This document shows, piece by piece, positions 54,943 through 62,545 of a stretch of DNA of 62,766 nucleotides (the stretch's first letter is position 1; each line of letters opens with the position of its first letter). Source of the DNA: a bacterium (GTDB lineage: Bacteria; Chloroflexota; Anaerolineae; Caldilineales; Caldilineaceae); assembly GCA_016124945.1 (NCBI GenBank), contig WGMT01000066.1, positions 1 through 62,766 of the forward strand. The letters run 5' to 3'. Below the pieces are notes generated by a model. The model was not told the DNA's origin. It was given only the letters and a program-made list of their open reading frames with translations, and made no database searches. Both the position numbers and the translations under genes were made by a program.

Positions 54943-56571
54943 TTACGGCTCCAGACTTTCTTTGGGTTTGCGATGGTAGACGATGGTGTCGGTGCTCAAG
55001 GCCATCAACGCGCCGCTGGCCGCTGTCTCCAGCACAGCAATCAGTACATCGGCCACATCGAGCACACCTGCACTGTAGGCATCGACCATCTGATCGGTCA
55101 ACGCATCGTAAGCCATAGGCGAACCAGCCAGGCGTACGCGCTCCACCACAGCAGAAGGTGCTTCGTTGTTGCCATTCTGCGCGATCTGGCGCAACGGAGC
55201 GTTCAATGCTCGCCGTACAACTTCGACGCCCATCATTTCTTCATCGTTCAGATGGAAAGTGGGGAGCGCCTGCACTGCATGAACCAACGCCGCCCCGCCA
55301 CCGGGGACAACACCACTTTTCTGCGCAGCGGAAAGCACCTTGACGGCACGCTCGGCGTTGTCGGCGCGTACGGCGCGTTCCGTCTTGGTGGACGCGCCCA
55401 CTTTGAGCGTGGCCATGCCGCCCGACAGCGCCGCCAGTCGCTTGATCAGCTTGGGTCGGTCGTCGTCGTCTTGGGGCAGGGGTTCGAGTTGGGCGCGCAG
55501 TTCAGCCATCCGCTCCTGCACCGCCACCGTCTGAAGTTGCTCAGGGAGGATCTGAAACATCTTGGCGTCCACTTCGGCACGCAGGGCGGCGCCGACGTGT
55601 TCCGGCTGCACAGACTCTACCGACGGCGTAAAGCCACGCCCCAAGACGGTTGCACCGGTCAACAGTGCCAGGTCGTCCAACGCTGTACGCCGTTCATCGC
55701 CCACCGCCTTCAAGGTGACACCCACCAGCGAGAGCGTCTTCTTTTCGGCTTGCTGGTTGGCTACCAGGGTATGCAGCGCCGTATCTTTGAACGAGTGTGC
55801 CACAATCGCAAGCGACTTTTTGCCTTTGCTGATTGCCGCCTGCATCAAGGCCACAATCTCATTGGCCTTGGTTAAGGGCGCTTCGGAAATGGCGACGGCA
55901 CAATCGGTGTGGATTGCCCGTTTGTGTGTGGCGTCGGTGTAGAGGAGATAGCTGGCAATTTGCGCTTCGTAGTTGGCCCCCGGAAAGTAGACACGTTCCA
56001 GGTAGGGAGCGACAAACTTATCGACATTGACTCGCGCATCTTCGCCCAACAAGTAACTCATCTCGCCCAGGATCGCCGCCAGCGGACGTTCCTTGACAAT
56101 GGTGTAGGCCACAGCAGCCAGTTCGTCTTCATTGGCTACAGGACGGGCCTCACTGCGGATATAGTCATTCACGGCCTGAATGGCCGCACGAACACCGCTG
56201 CTGATCCACACCGGGCTGGCCCCGGCACTGGTCATGCGTAGCGCTTCGCTGAAGATCGACTGGGTGAGCAGCGCTGTGGTGGCGCCGCCGTCGCCGACGC
56301 GGCCCGTCACCTTCCACACCAGATTGCGCATCAGCATCGCGCCAATGTCGATCCGGGGATCGCCCAGGCTGAGGATGCGCCGCACAACCGTGGCGGAGTC
56401 GTCGAGCATTTCGGGCATGCGGGAACGGTCGCGATCATTGATCACGAGCCCGCCTACCGGTCCTAGCGTGGGGGCGAGGAGGCGGGCAATGGCATCAATC
56501 CCCGCCTTAAAATGCTTGTGTGTCTGATCCGGACCAGCAATGGTGGCCCTGCGTCTTCCATTACGTTTCAC
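54943..56571 (-). CDS. Divergent GroEL-like (Cpn60 superfamily) protein
   Basis: 542 residues from GTG, with a TAGGTG ribosome site. Group I features remain: LLAPTLGPVGG, the ATP-binding Asp94 in VGDGGATTA (canonical GDGTTT altered), and SGVVPGGGAAL near residue 410. It lacks the C-terminal GGM repeats and ends KPKESLEP. There is no groES nearby, and the neighbour is a propeller protein. Overall divergence is high, so it is not the housekeeping GroEL. Probably an accessory chaperonin or a derived ring protein. Confidence 0.85.
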   Translation of the reverse strand: MKRNGRRRATIAGPDQTHKHFKAGIDAIARLLAPTLGPVGGLVINDRDRSRMPEMLDDSATVVRRILSLGDPRIDIGAMLMRNLVWKVTGRVGDGGATTALLTQSIFSEALRMTSAGASPVWISSGVRAAIQAVNDYIRSEARPVANEDELAAVAYTIVKERPLAAILGEMSYLLGEDARVNVDKFVAPYLERVYFPGANYEAQIASYLLYTDATHKRAIHTDCAVAISEAPLTKANEIVALMQAAISKGKKSLAIVAHSFKDTALHTLVANQQAEKKTLSLVGVTLKAVGDERRTALDDLALLTGATVLGRGFTPSVESVQPEHVGAALRAEVDAKMFQILPEQLQTVAVQERMAELRAQLEPLPQDDDDRPKLIKRLAALSGGMATLKVGASTKTERAVRADNAERAVKVLSAAQKSGVVPGGGAALVHAVQALPTFHLNDEEMMGVEVVRRALNAPLRQIAQNGNNEAPSAVVERVRLAGSPMAYDALTDQMVDAYSAGVLDVADVLIAVLETAASGALMALSTDTIVYHRKPKESLEP

Positions 56572-56784
56572 AGAAACACCTACCGTTCTGTTGGATGGAA
56601 CAGTGCTTGCATGGTTGTTGGGTTATGGTCCAGTCGGTGGGACGACGGACGATAGACGACGGACGACGTGCTTGTCGTCGTAGACATTCTACAGAGGTTG
56701 ATGGCGCTGTCAAAAAGGAAGCCCTTCTTGTTCGCTCCTTCTGAAATCCTCTCAATCTGCGAAATCTGTGGAACTAACCTGGGG

Positions 56785-57957
56785 TCATGCCCAAAGATGG
56801 GCATATTTGAGGCCTGAACCTGTGTTAAAAAGGACGACGGTTTCATCGGGCTGGATCCAGCCTTTTTCGAGCAGGTGGATCTGTGCCGCCAATGTGGCTG
56901 AGCCTTCAGGGGCAGGGAAGATGCCGGTGTGTCGGCCCATCACTTTGGCGTAGTGGATCATCTCTTCGTCTGTTACAGTGATGGCAATGCCACCGCTCTG
57001 GCGCAGCGCCTGCAAGATCAGGAAATCGCCCACCGCCGCGGGGACACGCAGCCCATCGGCCACTGTCTTTGCGCCCTGCCACGGCTCGGCAAACTCTGTC
57101 TCTTCTTCGAAGGCGCGTACCATGGGCGCGCAGCCTGCACTCTGTACCGTTACCATGCGTGGGCGTTTGCTACCGATCAGCCCCATCTGCTCCATTTCGT
57201 CGAAGGCTTTCCACATGCCCACGAGGCCCGTACCGCCACCCGTAGGATAGATGATCACATCGGGCAGCGTCCAGCCCAGTTGCTCAGCCAGTTCGTAGCC
57301 CATCGTCTTTTTGCCTTCGATGCGATACGGTTCTTTGAGCGTGCTGACGTCGAACCAGCCGTGCTGCTGGGCACCTTCACGCACCTTGACGCCACAATCG
57401 GTGATCAGCCCGTCGACCAGTGTCACCGTTGCGCCAAGCTGTGCACATTCGACACGGAACATCATCGGCACGTCAGCAGGCATGAAGACGTGCGCCTTGA
57501 GACCGGCGGCGGCGGCATAAGCGCTCATGGCGCCTGCCGCGTTCCCGGCACTGGGGATGGCGATCTCTTTGGCCCCCAGTTCCAAGGCCCTGCTAACGGC
57601 CATTGCCAACCCTCGCGCCTTGAAACTGCCGGTGGGGTTGAGCGATTCGTCTTTGATGAGGGTGTTGGGGCAGCCGATTTCGTTGCCCAATGTCCCGGCG
57701 CAGACGAGCGGCGTCCACCCTTCGCCCAGCATCAGGCGGGCGTCATCGCGCTGCACCGGGAGCACTTCTTCGTAGCGCCACAAGTTGGCCGGGCGCGTCT
57801 TCAGTGCGGCAGGGGTGAGCGTCTGCGCCGCCTTCGCCAGATCGTAACGGGCCAGCAACGGTTTGCCACAGGCCGGGCACAGATTCATCAGTTGATGGGC
57901 GTCGTAGGTTGCGCCGCACTTGCCGCATTCGAGATGGGTGAGCGTCGAAAGCGTCAT
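56785..57957 (-). CDS. thrC: Threonine synthase
   Basis: 390 residues from the ATG at 57957, preceded by GGAGG at 6 nt. It converts O-phosphohomoserine to threonine, PLP-dependent. N-terminal zinc ribbon (C11-x2-C14, C27-x2-C30), PLP Lys113 in NPTGSFKARG, and phosphate-binding TGGGTGLVG. The zinc ribbon and length match the short, plant/archaeal-type class. Next to a 2-hydroxyacid dehydrogenase, not to other thr genes. Confidence 0.88.
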   Translation of the reverse strand: MTLSTLTHLECGKCGATYDAHQLMNLCPACGKPLLARYDLAKAAQTLTPAALKTRPANLWRYEEVLPVQRDDARLMLGEGWTPLVCAGTLGNEIGCPNTLIKDESLNPTGSFKARGLAMAVSRALELGAKEIAIPSAGNAAGAMSAYAAAAGLKAHVFMPADVPMMFRVECAQLGATVTLVDGLITDCGVKVREGAQQHGWFDVSTLKEPYRIEGKKTMGYELAEQLGWTLPDVIIYPTGGGTGLVGMWKAFDEMEQMGLIGSKRPRMVTVQSAGCAPMVRAFEEETEFAEPWQGAKTVADGLRVPAAVGDFLILQALRQSGGIAITVTDEEMIHYAKVMGRHTGIFPAPEGSATLAAQIHLLEKGWIQPDETVVLFNTGSGLKYAHLWA

Positions 57958-58049
57958 GCAGGTCCTCCGAAAAGGGAAGAATGATGATTGATGAATGGGT
58001 AGAGCCAGTGCTGAGAGCATTGGAATTGTCCGGGTTGCCGCACCACGCA

Positions 58050-59036
58050 CTACGCACCACGTCTTTTGTCCCAGACTTCAGGGTTGCAGACGTCTTTGGG
58101 GCGTTGGCCGGAGAAGAATTCCACCAGCCGCGCCACGGCCATGTGCTCAATGCGGGTACGCCCTTCACTGGTCAACGAGGCCGTATGCGGCGTCACGAGG
58201 ACGTTGGGATGGTTGCGCAGTCGCGAATCAACCGGCAGCGGCTCGGGATCGAAGACGTCCAGCGCAGCGCCGGCGAGTTTGCCGCTTTCCACGGCGGCGA
58301 GGATGGCGGCGTCTTCGACCAGGGGGCCGCGGGCTACGTTGATCAGGAAAGCGCCGTCTTTCATCCTGCCGATGGTGGCGTTGTTGATCATGTGGTAGGT
58401 GGTGGGAATGGCCGGAGCGTGTAAGCTGAGGAAATCGGCTTCGGCGATGACTTCGTCCTGTGTGCGCAGGACGACGCCGAACGATGCCGCCTCATCCACG
58501 GTGACAAAGGGATCGCTGCCGATGACGTGCATGCCCAGCCCCAAGCCGCAGATGTGCGCCACACGCCGCCCAATCCGACCCAGGCCGATGAGGCCCAACG
58601 TCTTCCCCTGCACTTCGCAGCCCATGAGGATGGTGCGCGGGCCGAACTTGCCTTCGGCCATGTTGGCGTCGCCCTGTTTGATGCGCTTGGCTAGTGCCAG
58701 CAACATCGCTACCGCATGTTCCGCAGTTGATTCGGTGGGGCCGTCGGGCGTATTGCACACAACAATACCACGATCGGTTGCGTCAGCTAGATTCACATTG
58801 TCAATGCCGATGCCGGTGCGGTTGACAATCTGCAGATTGGGCAGTTGATCAAAGAGTGCACCATCGTAGCGAATCCCCGACGAAGCCAGGATTGCCTGCG
58901 CCTCTCCAGCGTTGGCAATGGGCGAGGCAGGCGACGCCGCTGGGTAGAGTAAGGTGACACCAGAGAGTTGATCCAGTGCATTGGACGTAAGCGGGGCTTC
59001 GATCCAAACGTGTGTCAGCCAACGTTTATGTTTCAT
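58050..59036 (-). CDS. D-2-hydroxyacid dehydrogenase (SerA-like catalytic core)
   Basis: 328 residues. NAD-binding GLGRIG (151-156), and the catalytic triad Arg236 (NVARGPLVE), Glu265 (DPEP) and His284 (TPHTASLT). It lacks the regulatory ACT domain of full SerA, so it could be phosphoglycerate dehydrogenase or a hydroxypyruvate/glyoxylate-type reductase. Its ATG overlaps the recombinase stop in ATGA, and its ribosome site (GGAGAG, 12 nt) lies in the recombinase gene. Its last codons (RRGA) and stop lie in a family D repeat fragment. Confidence 0.85.
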   Translation of the reverse strand: MKHKRWLTHVWIEAPLTSNALDQLSGVTLLYPAASPASPIANAGEAQAILASSGIRYDGALFDQLPNLQIVNRTGIGIDNVNLADATDRGIVVCNTPDGPTESTAEHAVAMLLALAKRIKQGDANMAEGKFGPRTILMGCEVQGKTLGLIGLGRIGRRVAHICGLGLGMHVIGSDPFVTVDEAASFGVVLRTQDEVIAEADFLSLHAPAIPTTYHMINNATIGRMKDGAFLINVARGPLVEDAAILAAVESGKLAGAALDVFDPEPLPVDSRLRNHPNVLVTPHTASLTSEGRTRIEHMAVARLVEFFSGQRPKDVCNPEVWDKRRGA

Positions 59037-60487
59037 AAGTAGGCAATACTCTCCACTTCGCTATGGCGGCAGGTGATTTTCAGGTGACGACGCACCCAGG
59101 CATTGGCCGCGGTGCGGTCCTCCTGATTGATCGTGCGCAAACCGATATCAGCCACGGTACGAATGCGGTCGGCACGGTTTGCGTCCTGCTCCTGCTTGGT
59201 AAGCTGCTGCTCCAGTTTGCTGATACGAACGTGTAGTTTGGCTTCACGCTCTTCGATGTTGGTCAAGGCAACGGCTAGATCATCTTCGGTAATCTGCTGG
59301 AAACGTGTGTAGACTTGCAAGAGGCGCTGGCGTTCTTCCTTCAAGTTTATCAGTTCTGCTTTGGCTTGTTCGATAAATGCCCTGGTTTCAACAGTAGCAT
59401 CTTGAGGGTGGCCCACGACAATAGAAAAGAAGTCCGCATTCCCCAGACGTTGAATATCGGCAGTGACAGCGTCATGTATTTTACGTTCGCTGATGTAGTG
59501 TGGGCAATTGTCTGTCTGGCAACGATAGCCATAGTAACCCTGTCGGGCAATGCCCCACATGCGCTTGCCACAGACGCCACAGTAAACAGCCTTGGCATAG
59601 ATGTATTTGTACTTGCCGCCCCGCTTGAAGTGCTTGCCACGGCGCCGACGTTCGGCCTCGATGGCATCGGCGGTTTCCTGGCTGATGATGGGTTGCCACT
59701 GCCCTTTGCTGACTATGGTCTCACGGGTGCTGCGTACATTGTACTCGTTCCAGCCCGCATAGCGCTGGACTCGGCCAAAGAGTTTGGAGAGCCTGCCGAT
59801 CTTCCACTTCCCCGTTCCATTCGGCGGGGGAATATCACGTTCATTGAGATCATCACAGATAGCCTCAAAGGTCCAGCCTTCCGCCAAGTAAACACGAAAA
59901 GCCCAGCGTATAACCTCGGCCTGGGCCTCGTTGATTTCGTAGCGGTCGCTGCCGTCCACAGTCAGCACTTTGCGATAACCGTAGGGTGGCGACTTGGGAA
60001 ACAATCCTTTGCGGACGCGCTCCCTCATCCCCATTTGATGACGGTGCCTTAACTTCTCCACCTCACGTTGTGCGCCTACGCTCTTGATTGCACCCAGCAG
60101 CATATCATCATGGCTCGTAGGCTTGTGCTCTAAGGTGACAGGCGGGTTTTCCGTCTCATAACAGAGGATGCCTGCTTCCTCGCAAAGACTGACCACGGCC
60201 ATAGAGAGTGATGCCTTACGCCCCAGGCGGGAGCGGTCAAAGTAAATAAGTACGTCAAAGGCTTGTCGCTGAATGAGATCATAGAGTTGCTGGTAGGCGT
60301 TAATTTTGCGGCAAGCCTCTTCAAAGAGGACGATGGAACGGGATTCGCCGGGTACAACCAGTTCGGCCACAAGCTGCCCATTGTGCCGCTCGATATGTCG
60401 CCTGTTCTCGGCCAACTGATCATCAAGAGATATTTTCTTGGCTTGGGGCAAGCTGCTGACGGCTGCCCAGGATACGAAGCGATTCAT
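59033..60487 (-). CDS. Serine recombinase (integrase type)
   Basis: 484 residues from the ATG at 60487; a GTG at 60517 adds 10. N-terminal catalytic domain with Ser in AVSSLPQAKKISLDDQ and YFDRSRLGR for the catalytic arginines; the usual Arg just before the Ser is Ala here. Recombinase domain (SPPYGYRKV...), zinc ribbon (CGVCGKRMWG...CPHY) and C-terminal coiled coil. It catalyses integration or excision. The stop overlaps the dehydrogenase start, placing one end of the element at that gene. Confidence 0.85.
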   Translation of the reverse strand: MNRFVSWAAVSSLPQAKKISLDDQLAENRRHIERHNGQLVAELVVPGESRSIVLFEEACRKINAYQQLYDLIQRQAFDVLIYFDRSRLGRKASLSMAVVSLCEEAGILCYETENPPVTLEHKPTSHDDMLLGAIKSVGAQREVEKLRHRHQMGMRERVRKGLFPKSPPYGYRKVLTVDGSDRYEINEAQAEVIRWAFRVYLAEGWTFEAICDDLNERDIPPPNGTGKWKIGRLSKLFGRVQRYAGWNEYNVRSTRETIVSKGQWQPIISQETADAIEAERRRRGKHFKRGGKYKYIYAKAVYCGVCGKRMWGIARQGYYGYRCQTDNCPHYISERKIHDAVTADIQRLGNADFFSIVVGHPQDATVETRAFIEQAKAELINLKEERQRLLQVYTRFQQITEDDLAVALTNIEEREAKLHVRISKLEQQLTKQEQDANRADRIRTVADIGLRTINQEDRTAANAWVRRHLKITCRHSEVESIAYL

Positions 60488-60500
60488 GATTTTATCCAAA

Positions 60501-60533
60501 TTGCGAGAAGACTTCACTTTCAGTATACTGAAA
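60501..60533 (+). promoter_or_regulatory. Promoter overlapping a perfect 16-bp palindrome
   Basis: TTGCGA (60501-60506), 17 nt, TATACT (60524-60529) on the plus strand. TTTCAGTATACTGAAA (60518-60533) is a perfect palindrome covering the -10 box and lying just upstream of the recombinase. AGAACA-AA-TGTTCT at 60541-60554 is a second palindrome. Likely operator sites. Confidence 0.55.
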
Positions 60534-60582
60534 AGACATCAGAACAAATGTTCTGTTTTTTAAGGAAACAAGGTACACTGCG

Positions 60583-60777
60583 GTGCAACAGAAAGAACGA
60601 AAGCAGAGCAGGCGGCGAACGTTACGTTCTGAATTTATGGCCTTGCCCAAGAAGCGAAAAGAGGCGGTGTTGGAACGGTTGATACGCCGGTTGTTTTGGC
60701 TATCCGGCTCTTCTTTGCTGCTGCTGCTGATCCTCTTGGTTATATTCCTGGAGCGCGTCTTCCATTTCACTCTCTAG
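60583..60777 (+). CDS. Small basic single-pass membrane protein
   Basis: 64 residues from GTG, with AAGG 9 nt upstream and a promoter at 60501-60529. A basic N-terminus (KERKQSRRRTLR, PKKRKEAVLERLIRR) leads into a membrane segment (LSGSSLLLLLILLVIFLERVF). The 3' third is antisense to the XRE gene end, so one of the two could be chance. Confidence 0.4.
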   Translation: MQQKERKQSRRRTLRSEFMALPKKRKEAVLERLIRRLFWLSGSSLLLLLILLVIFLERVFHFTL

Positions 60778-61209
60778 CTCTTGGAGCAGTCCCCGTTTCT
60801 CGGCTACCCGCATCAACGCATCATAGCGGGCCAGCAGTGGATCTTCAATCTGCTCTTCTTCTATCTCCAAGAACACTTCCGCAATGGCGAAAAGGTCTGT
60901 CCATCGCCGGGGCGACAATTGAGTAAGCAGATTCACAAATTCCCACCACTGCGGTGGGAAATCTTTTTGGCGCGGAATGGGATCGTCAGACAGGCCGGCC
61001 AGGTAGTCTAAAGAGACATTATAGAACTCAGCCAGGTTAGCCAGTGTATAGAATGACGATATTGACTGTCGGTCACTCTCAATATTGTAAAGGTATGGCG
61101 CGCTAATCGGCCTGCCTGCTTCTTCTAAGGCCCTAATTGCATCGGAGACTTTCTCGTACCCCGCCTGAATTCTTGCTTTTTGTAGTTTCTCCCCAAGGCT
61201 TGTCTTCAT
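60700..61209 (-). CDS. XRE-family (helix-turn-helix) repressor
   Basis: 169 residues from the ATG at 61209. N-terminal HTH (LGEKLQKARIQAGYEKVSDAI...YLYNIESDRQSIS, then LANLAEFYNVSLDYLAGLSD), an acidic middle, and a Gln-rich tail. No Shine-Dalgarno; a TAGAAT box (61217-61222) ends 7 nt before the ATG, so probably leaderless. Divergent from the small-ORF operon, whose promoter carries two TATCT-N5-AGATA sites. Confidence 0.85.
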   Translation of the reverse strand: MKTSLGEKLQKARIQAGYEKVSDAIRALEEAGRPISAPYLYNIESDRQSISSFYTLANLAEFYNVSLDYLAGLSDDPIPRQKDFPPQWWEFVNLLTQLSPRRWTDLFAIAEVFLEIEEEQIEDPLLARYDALMRVAEKRGLLQELESEMEDALQEYNQEDQQQQQRRAG

Positions 61210-61257
61210 AGAAATTATTCTAACAGAAAATGTATCCACGTTTGCCCCCCCAATGTA

Positions 61258-61314
61258 TTGACAAAATTATCTAAATGAGATAATATTTACCCATAAGTTA
61301 TCTTATTCAGATAG
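61258..61314 (+). promoter_or_regulatory. Divergent promoter with two operator sites
   Basis: TTGACA (61258-61263), 17 nt, TAATAT (61281-61286). Operator 1, ATTATCT-AAATG-AGATAAT (61266-61284), fills the spacer. Operator 2, TTATCT-TATTC-AGATAG (61298-61314), follows the start; centres are 31 bp apart, about three helical turns. XRE is the expected ligand. Confidence 0.75.
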
Positions 61315-61324
61315 GAACGGTGAT

Positions 61325-61510
61325 ATGGACGAACTTTTTACATTCCGCCTAACCCCGCAACACAGACAGGCTCTCGAAAAATTGTCGGATTTCTACGGCG
61401 AGGACATGTCAAAGGTCATCCGTACGCTCATTCGAGAGAAGGCAGAGGATTTGCACATATGGCCCATGCCGACTGTGCAGAACGAAAGTGAAAAGGAACT
61501 TTCCCTATGA
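61325..61510 (+). CDS. Small ribbon-helix-helix-like protein
   Basis: 61 residues: FTFRLTPQHRQALEKLSDFYGEDMSKVIRTLIREKAEDL, a CopG/Arc-type DNA-binding pattern. AGGA 8 nt before the ATG. First gene of the repressed operon. Confidence 0.7.
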   Translation: MDELFTFRLTPQHRQALEKLSDFYGEDMSKVIRTLIREKAEDLHIWPMPTVQNESEKELSL

Positions 61511-61704
61511 ACACGCTGACCATTCACCCCACTGAACCGAACCTTGCAGCCGATGAGTTCAAACCGCAACGCATAGAGTCCTGCTCAGAATGCGCCGAGC
61601 TTGCCGACATCGCGTGCGGGATGGATTACGAGACTTGGCGAGAACTGTATGGGATTGAGAATGCGCCGGACTTTTACGAATCCACCCAGCCGTGGAGTTA
61701 CTGA
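61507..61704 (+). CDS. Small hypothetical protein
   Basis: 65 residues, overlaps the previous stop in ATGA. Carries CSECAELADIACGMDY, three cysteines of unclear role. Confidence 0.6.
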   Translation: MNTLTIHPTEPNLAADEFKPQRIESCSECAELADIACGMDYETWRELYGIENAPDFYESTQPWSY

Positions 61705-61705
61705 G

Positions 61706-61972
61706 ATGCAACGTCACCAGTGGCGAAACGCATTGATGGCACGGCAGAAGGAACTTGAGGCCGAGGGACTCAACGTGGTGTGGGTCGATGCGCCGGAACA
61801 CCCGATGGGCTGTTACCTGCGAGTTTGTCAGCGTGAGATTAGTGAAGCGTTCTTGGAGGCGATACAGGATGCTGCTGGACATGGCGTTGATGTTCTTCCT
61901 GTTGTGGGTGGTTCCGTTCGTGGTGCTGAGCCTGTTGGAACACCTGCTAAGGCGATGGTACGCGAACGATGA
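61706..61972 (+). CDS. Small hypothetical protein
   Basis: 88 residues. GGAG lies 9 nt before the ATG, which follows the previous stop by 1 nt. The N-terminal half (WRNALMARQKELEAEGLNVVWVDAPEH) looks folded; the C-terminal half is low-complexity. Confidence 0.55.
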   Translation: MQRHQWRNALMARQKELEAEGLNVVWVDAPEHPMGCYLRVCQREISEAFLEAIQDAAGHGVDVLPVVGGSVRGAEPVGTPAKAMVRER

Positions 61973-61979
61973 ACAGTGA
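61869..61979 (+). CDS. Nested small membrane protein
   Basis: 36 residues, read in another frame of the previous gene: LLDMALMFFLLWVVPFVVLSLLEHLLRRWY. GGAGG lies 9 nt before its ATG, and its stop overlaps the next start by 11 nt. It may be the real product of this interval. Confidence 0.4.
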   Translation: MLLDMALMFFLLWVVPFVVLSLLEHLLRRWYANDEQ

Positions 61980-62238
61980 GTGGGTTCTTGGCTTGTTGTT
62001 GGCTGGTTTCTGGGGGATTGTTTGGGCCCTGGTGCTGCAACTGACGCCGTGGGGCCGGTGGGCGGCAGTGCGCCGCACCTGGTTGACGGTTGTGATTGGC
62101 GTCGGCGGCACCCTGGTGTGCGGACTGGTCATCTTCTCCTGGAAAACGGTGTTGGGGTTCATCGGGCTATTTGCCTGCTCAAGCCTGGGCATCATCGGGC
62201 GCAGTTTGATCAACGAGTGGCACCAGGATCGTAGCTAA
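61969..62238 (+). CDS. Small membrane protein
   Basis: 89 residues, three hydrophobic segments. Overlaps the preceding reading frame. Confidence 0.6.
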   Translation: MNSEWVLGLLLAGFWGIVWALVLQLTPWGRWAAVRRTWLTVVIGVGGTLVCGLVIFSWKTVLGFIGLFACSSLGIIGRSLINEWHQDRS

Positions 62239-62239
62239 G

Positions 62240-62470
62240 ATGGCACGTCCCCACCTGGAGACACAGGCACTACGCCGAATTAGTGAACTTTCGACGGAAA
62301 CAACGGAAGAGCTAGAGGCAATCGTGAACTGGGCAGAGACAGAAATGAGCATTGCCCAGGATGCCTTTGACAAGCCCCGGCAGGGACGGGTGGGGCGGTT
62401 GCTGGTGAATGTGTCTCGATTGACTCTGCTGCTATCCAAGATTCAACAAGAAACGACAGAAGGGAGGTGA
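62240..62470 (+). CDS. Small hypothetical protein
   Basis: 76 residues, helical and charged (LRRISELSTETTEELEAIVNW). Starts 1 nt after the previous stop. Confidence 0.55.
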   Translation: MARPHLETQALRRISELSTETTEELEAIVNWAETEMSIAQDAFDKPRQGRVGRLLVNVSRLTLLLSKIQQETTEGR

Positions 62471-62545
62471 GGCGAATGTTGTTTGTGAATTGGAATAGCT
62501 AATCACATTCTTTGACCAGACCAGACTAGAGAAAGGACAGATGCC

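Noticed and set aside
54943..56571. Housekeeping GroEL
   Set aside because: Altered ATP motif, no GGM tail, no groES neighbour.
62476..62502. Eight-codon ORF (MLFVNWNS) with strong GGGAGG site
   Set aside because: Could be a leader peptide for the pentapeptide gene, but the ribosome site overlaps the previous gene end and nothing else supports it.
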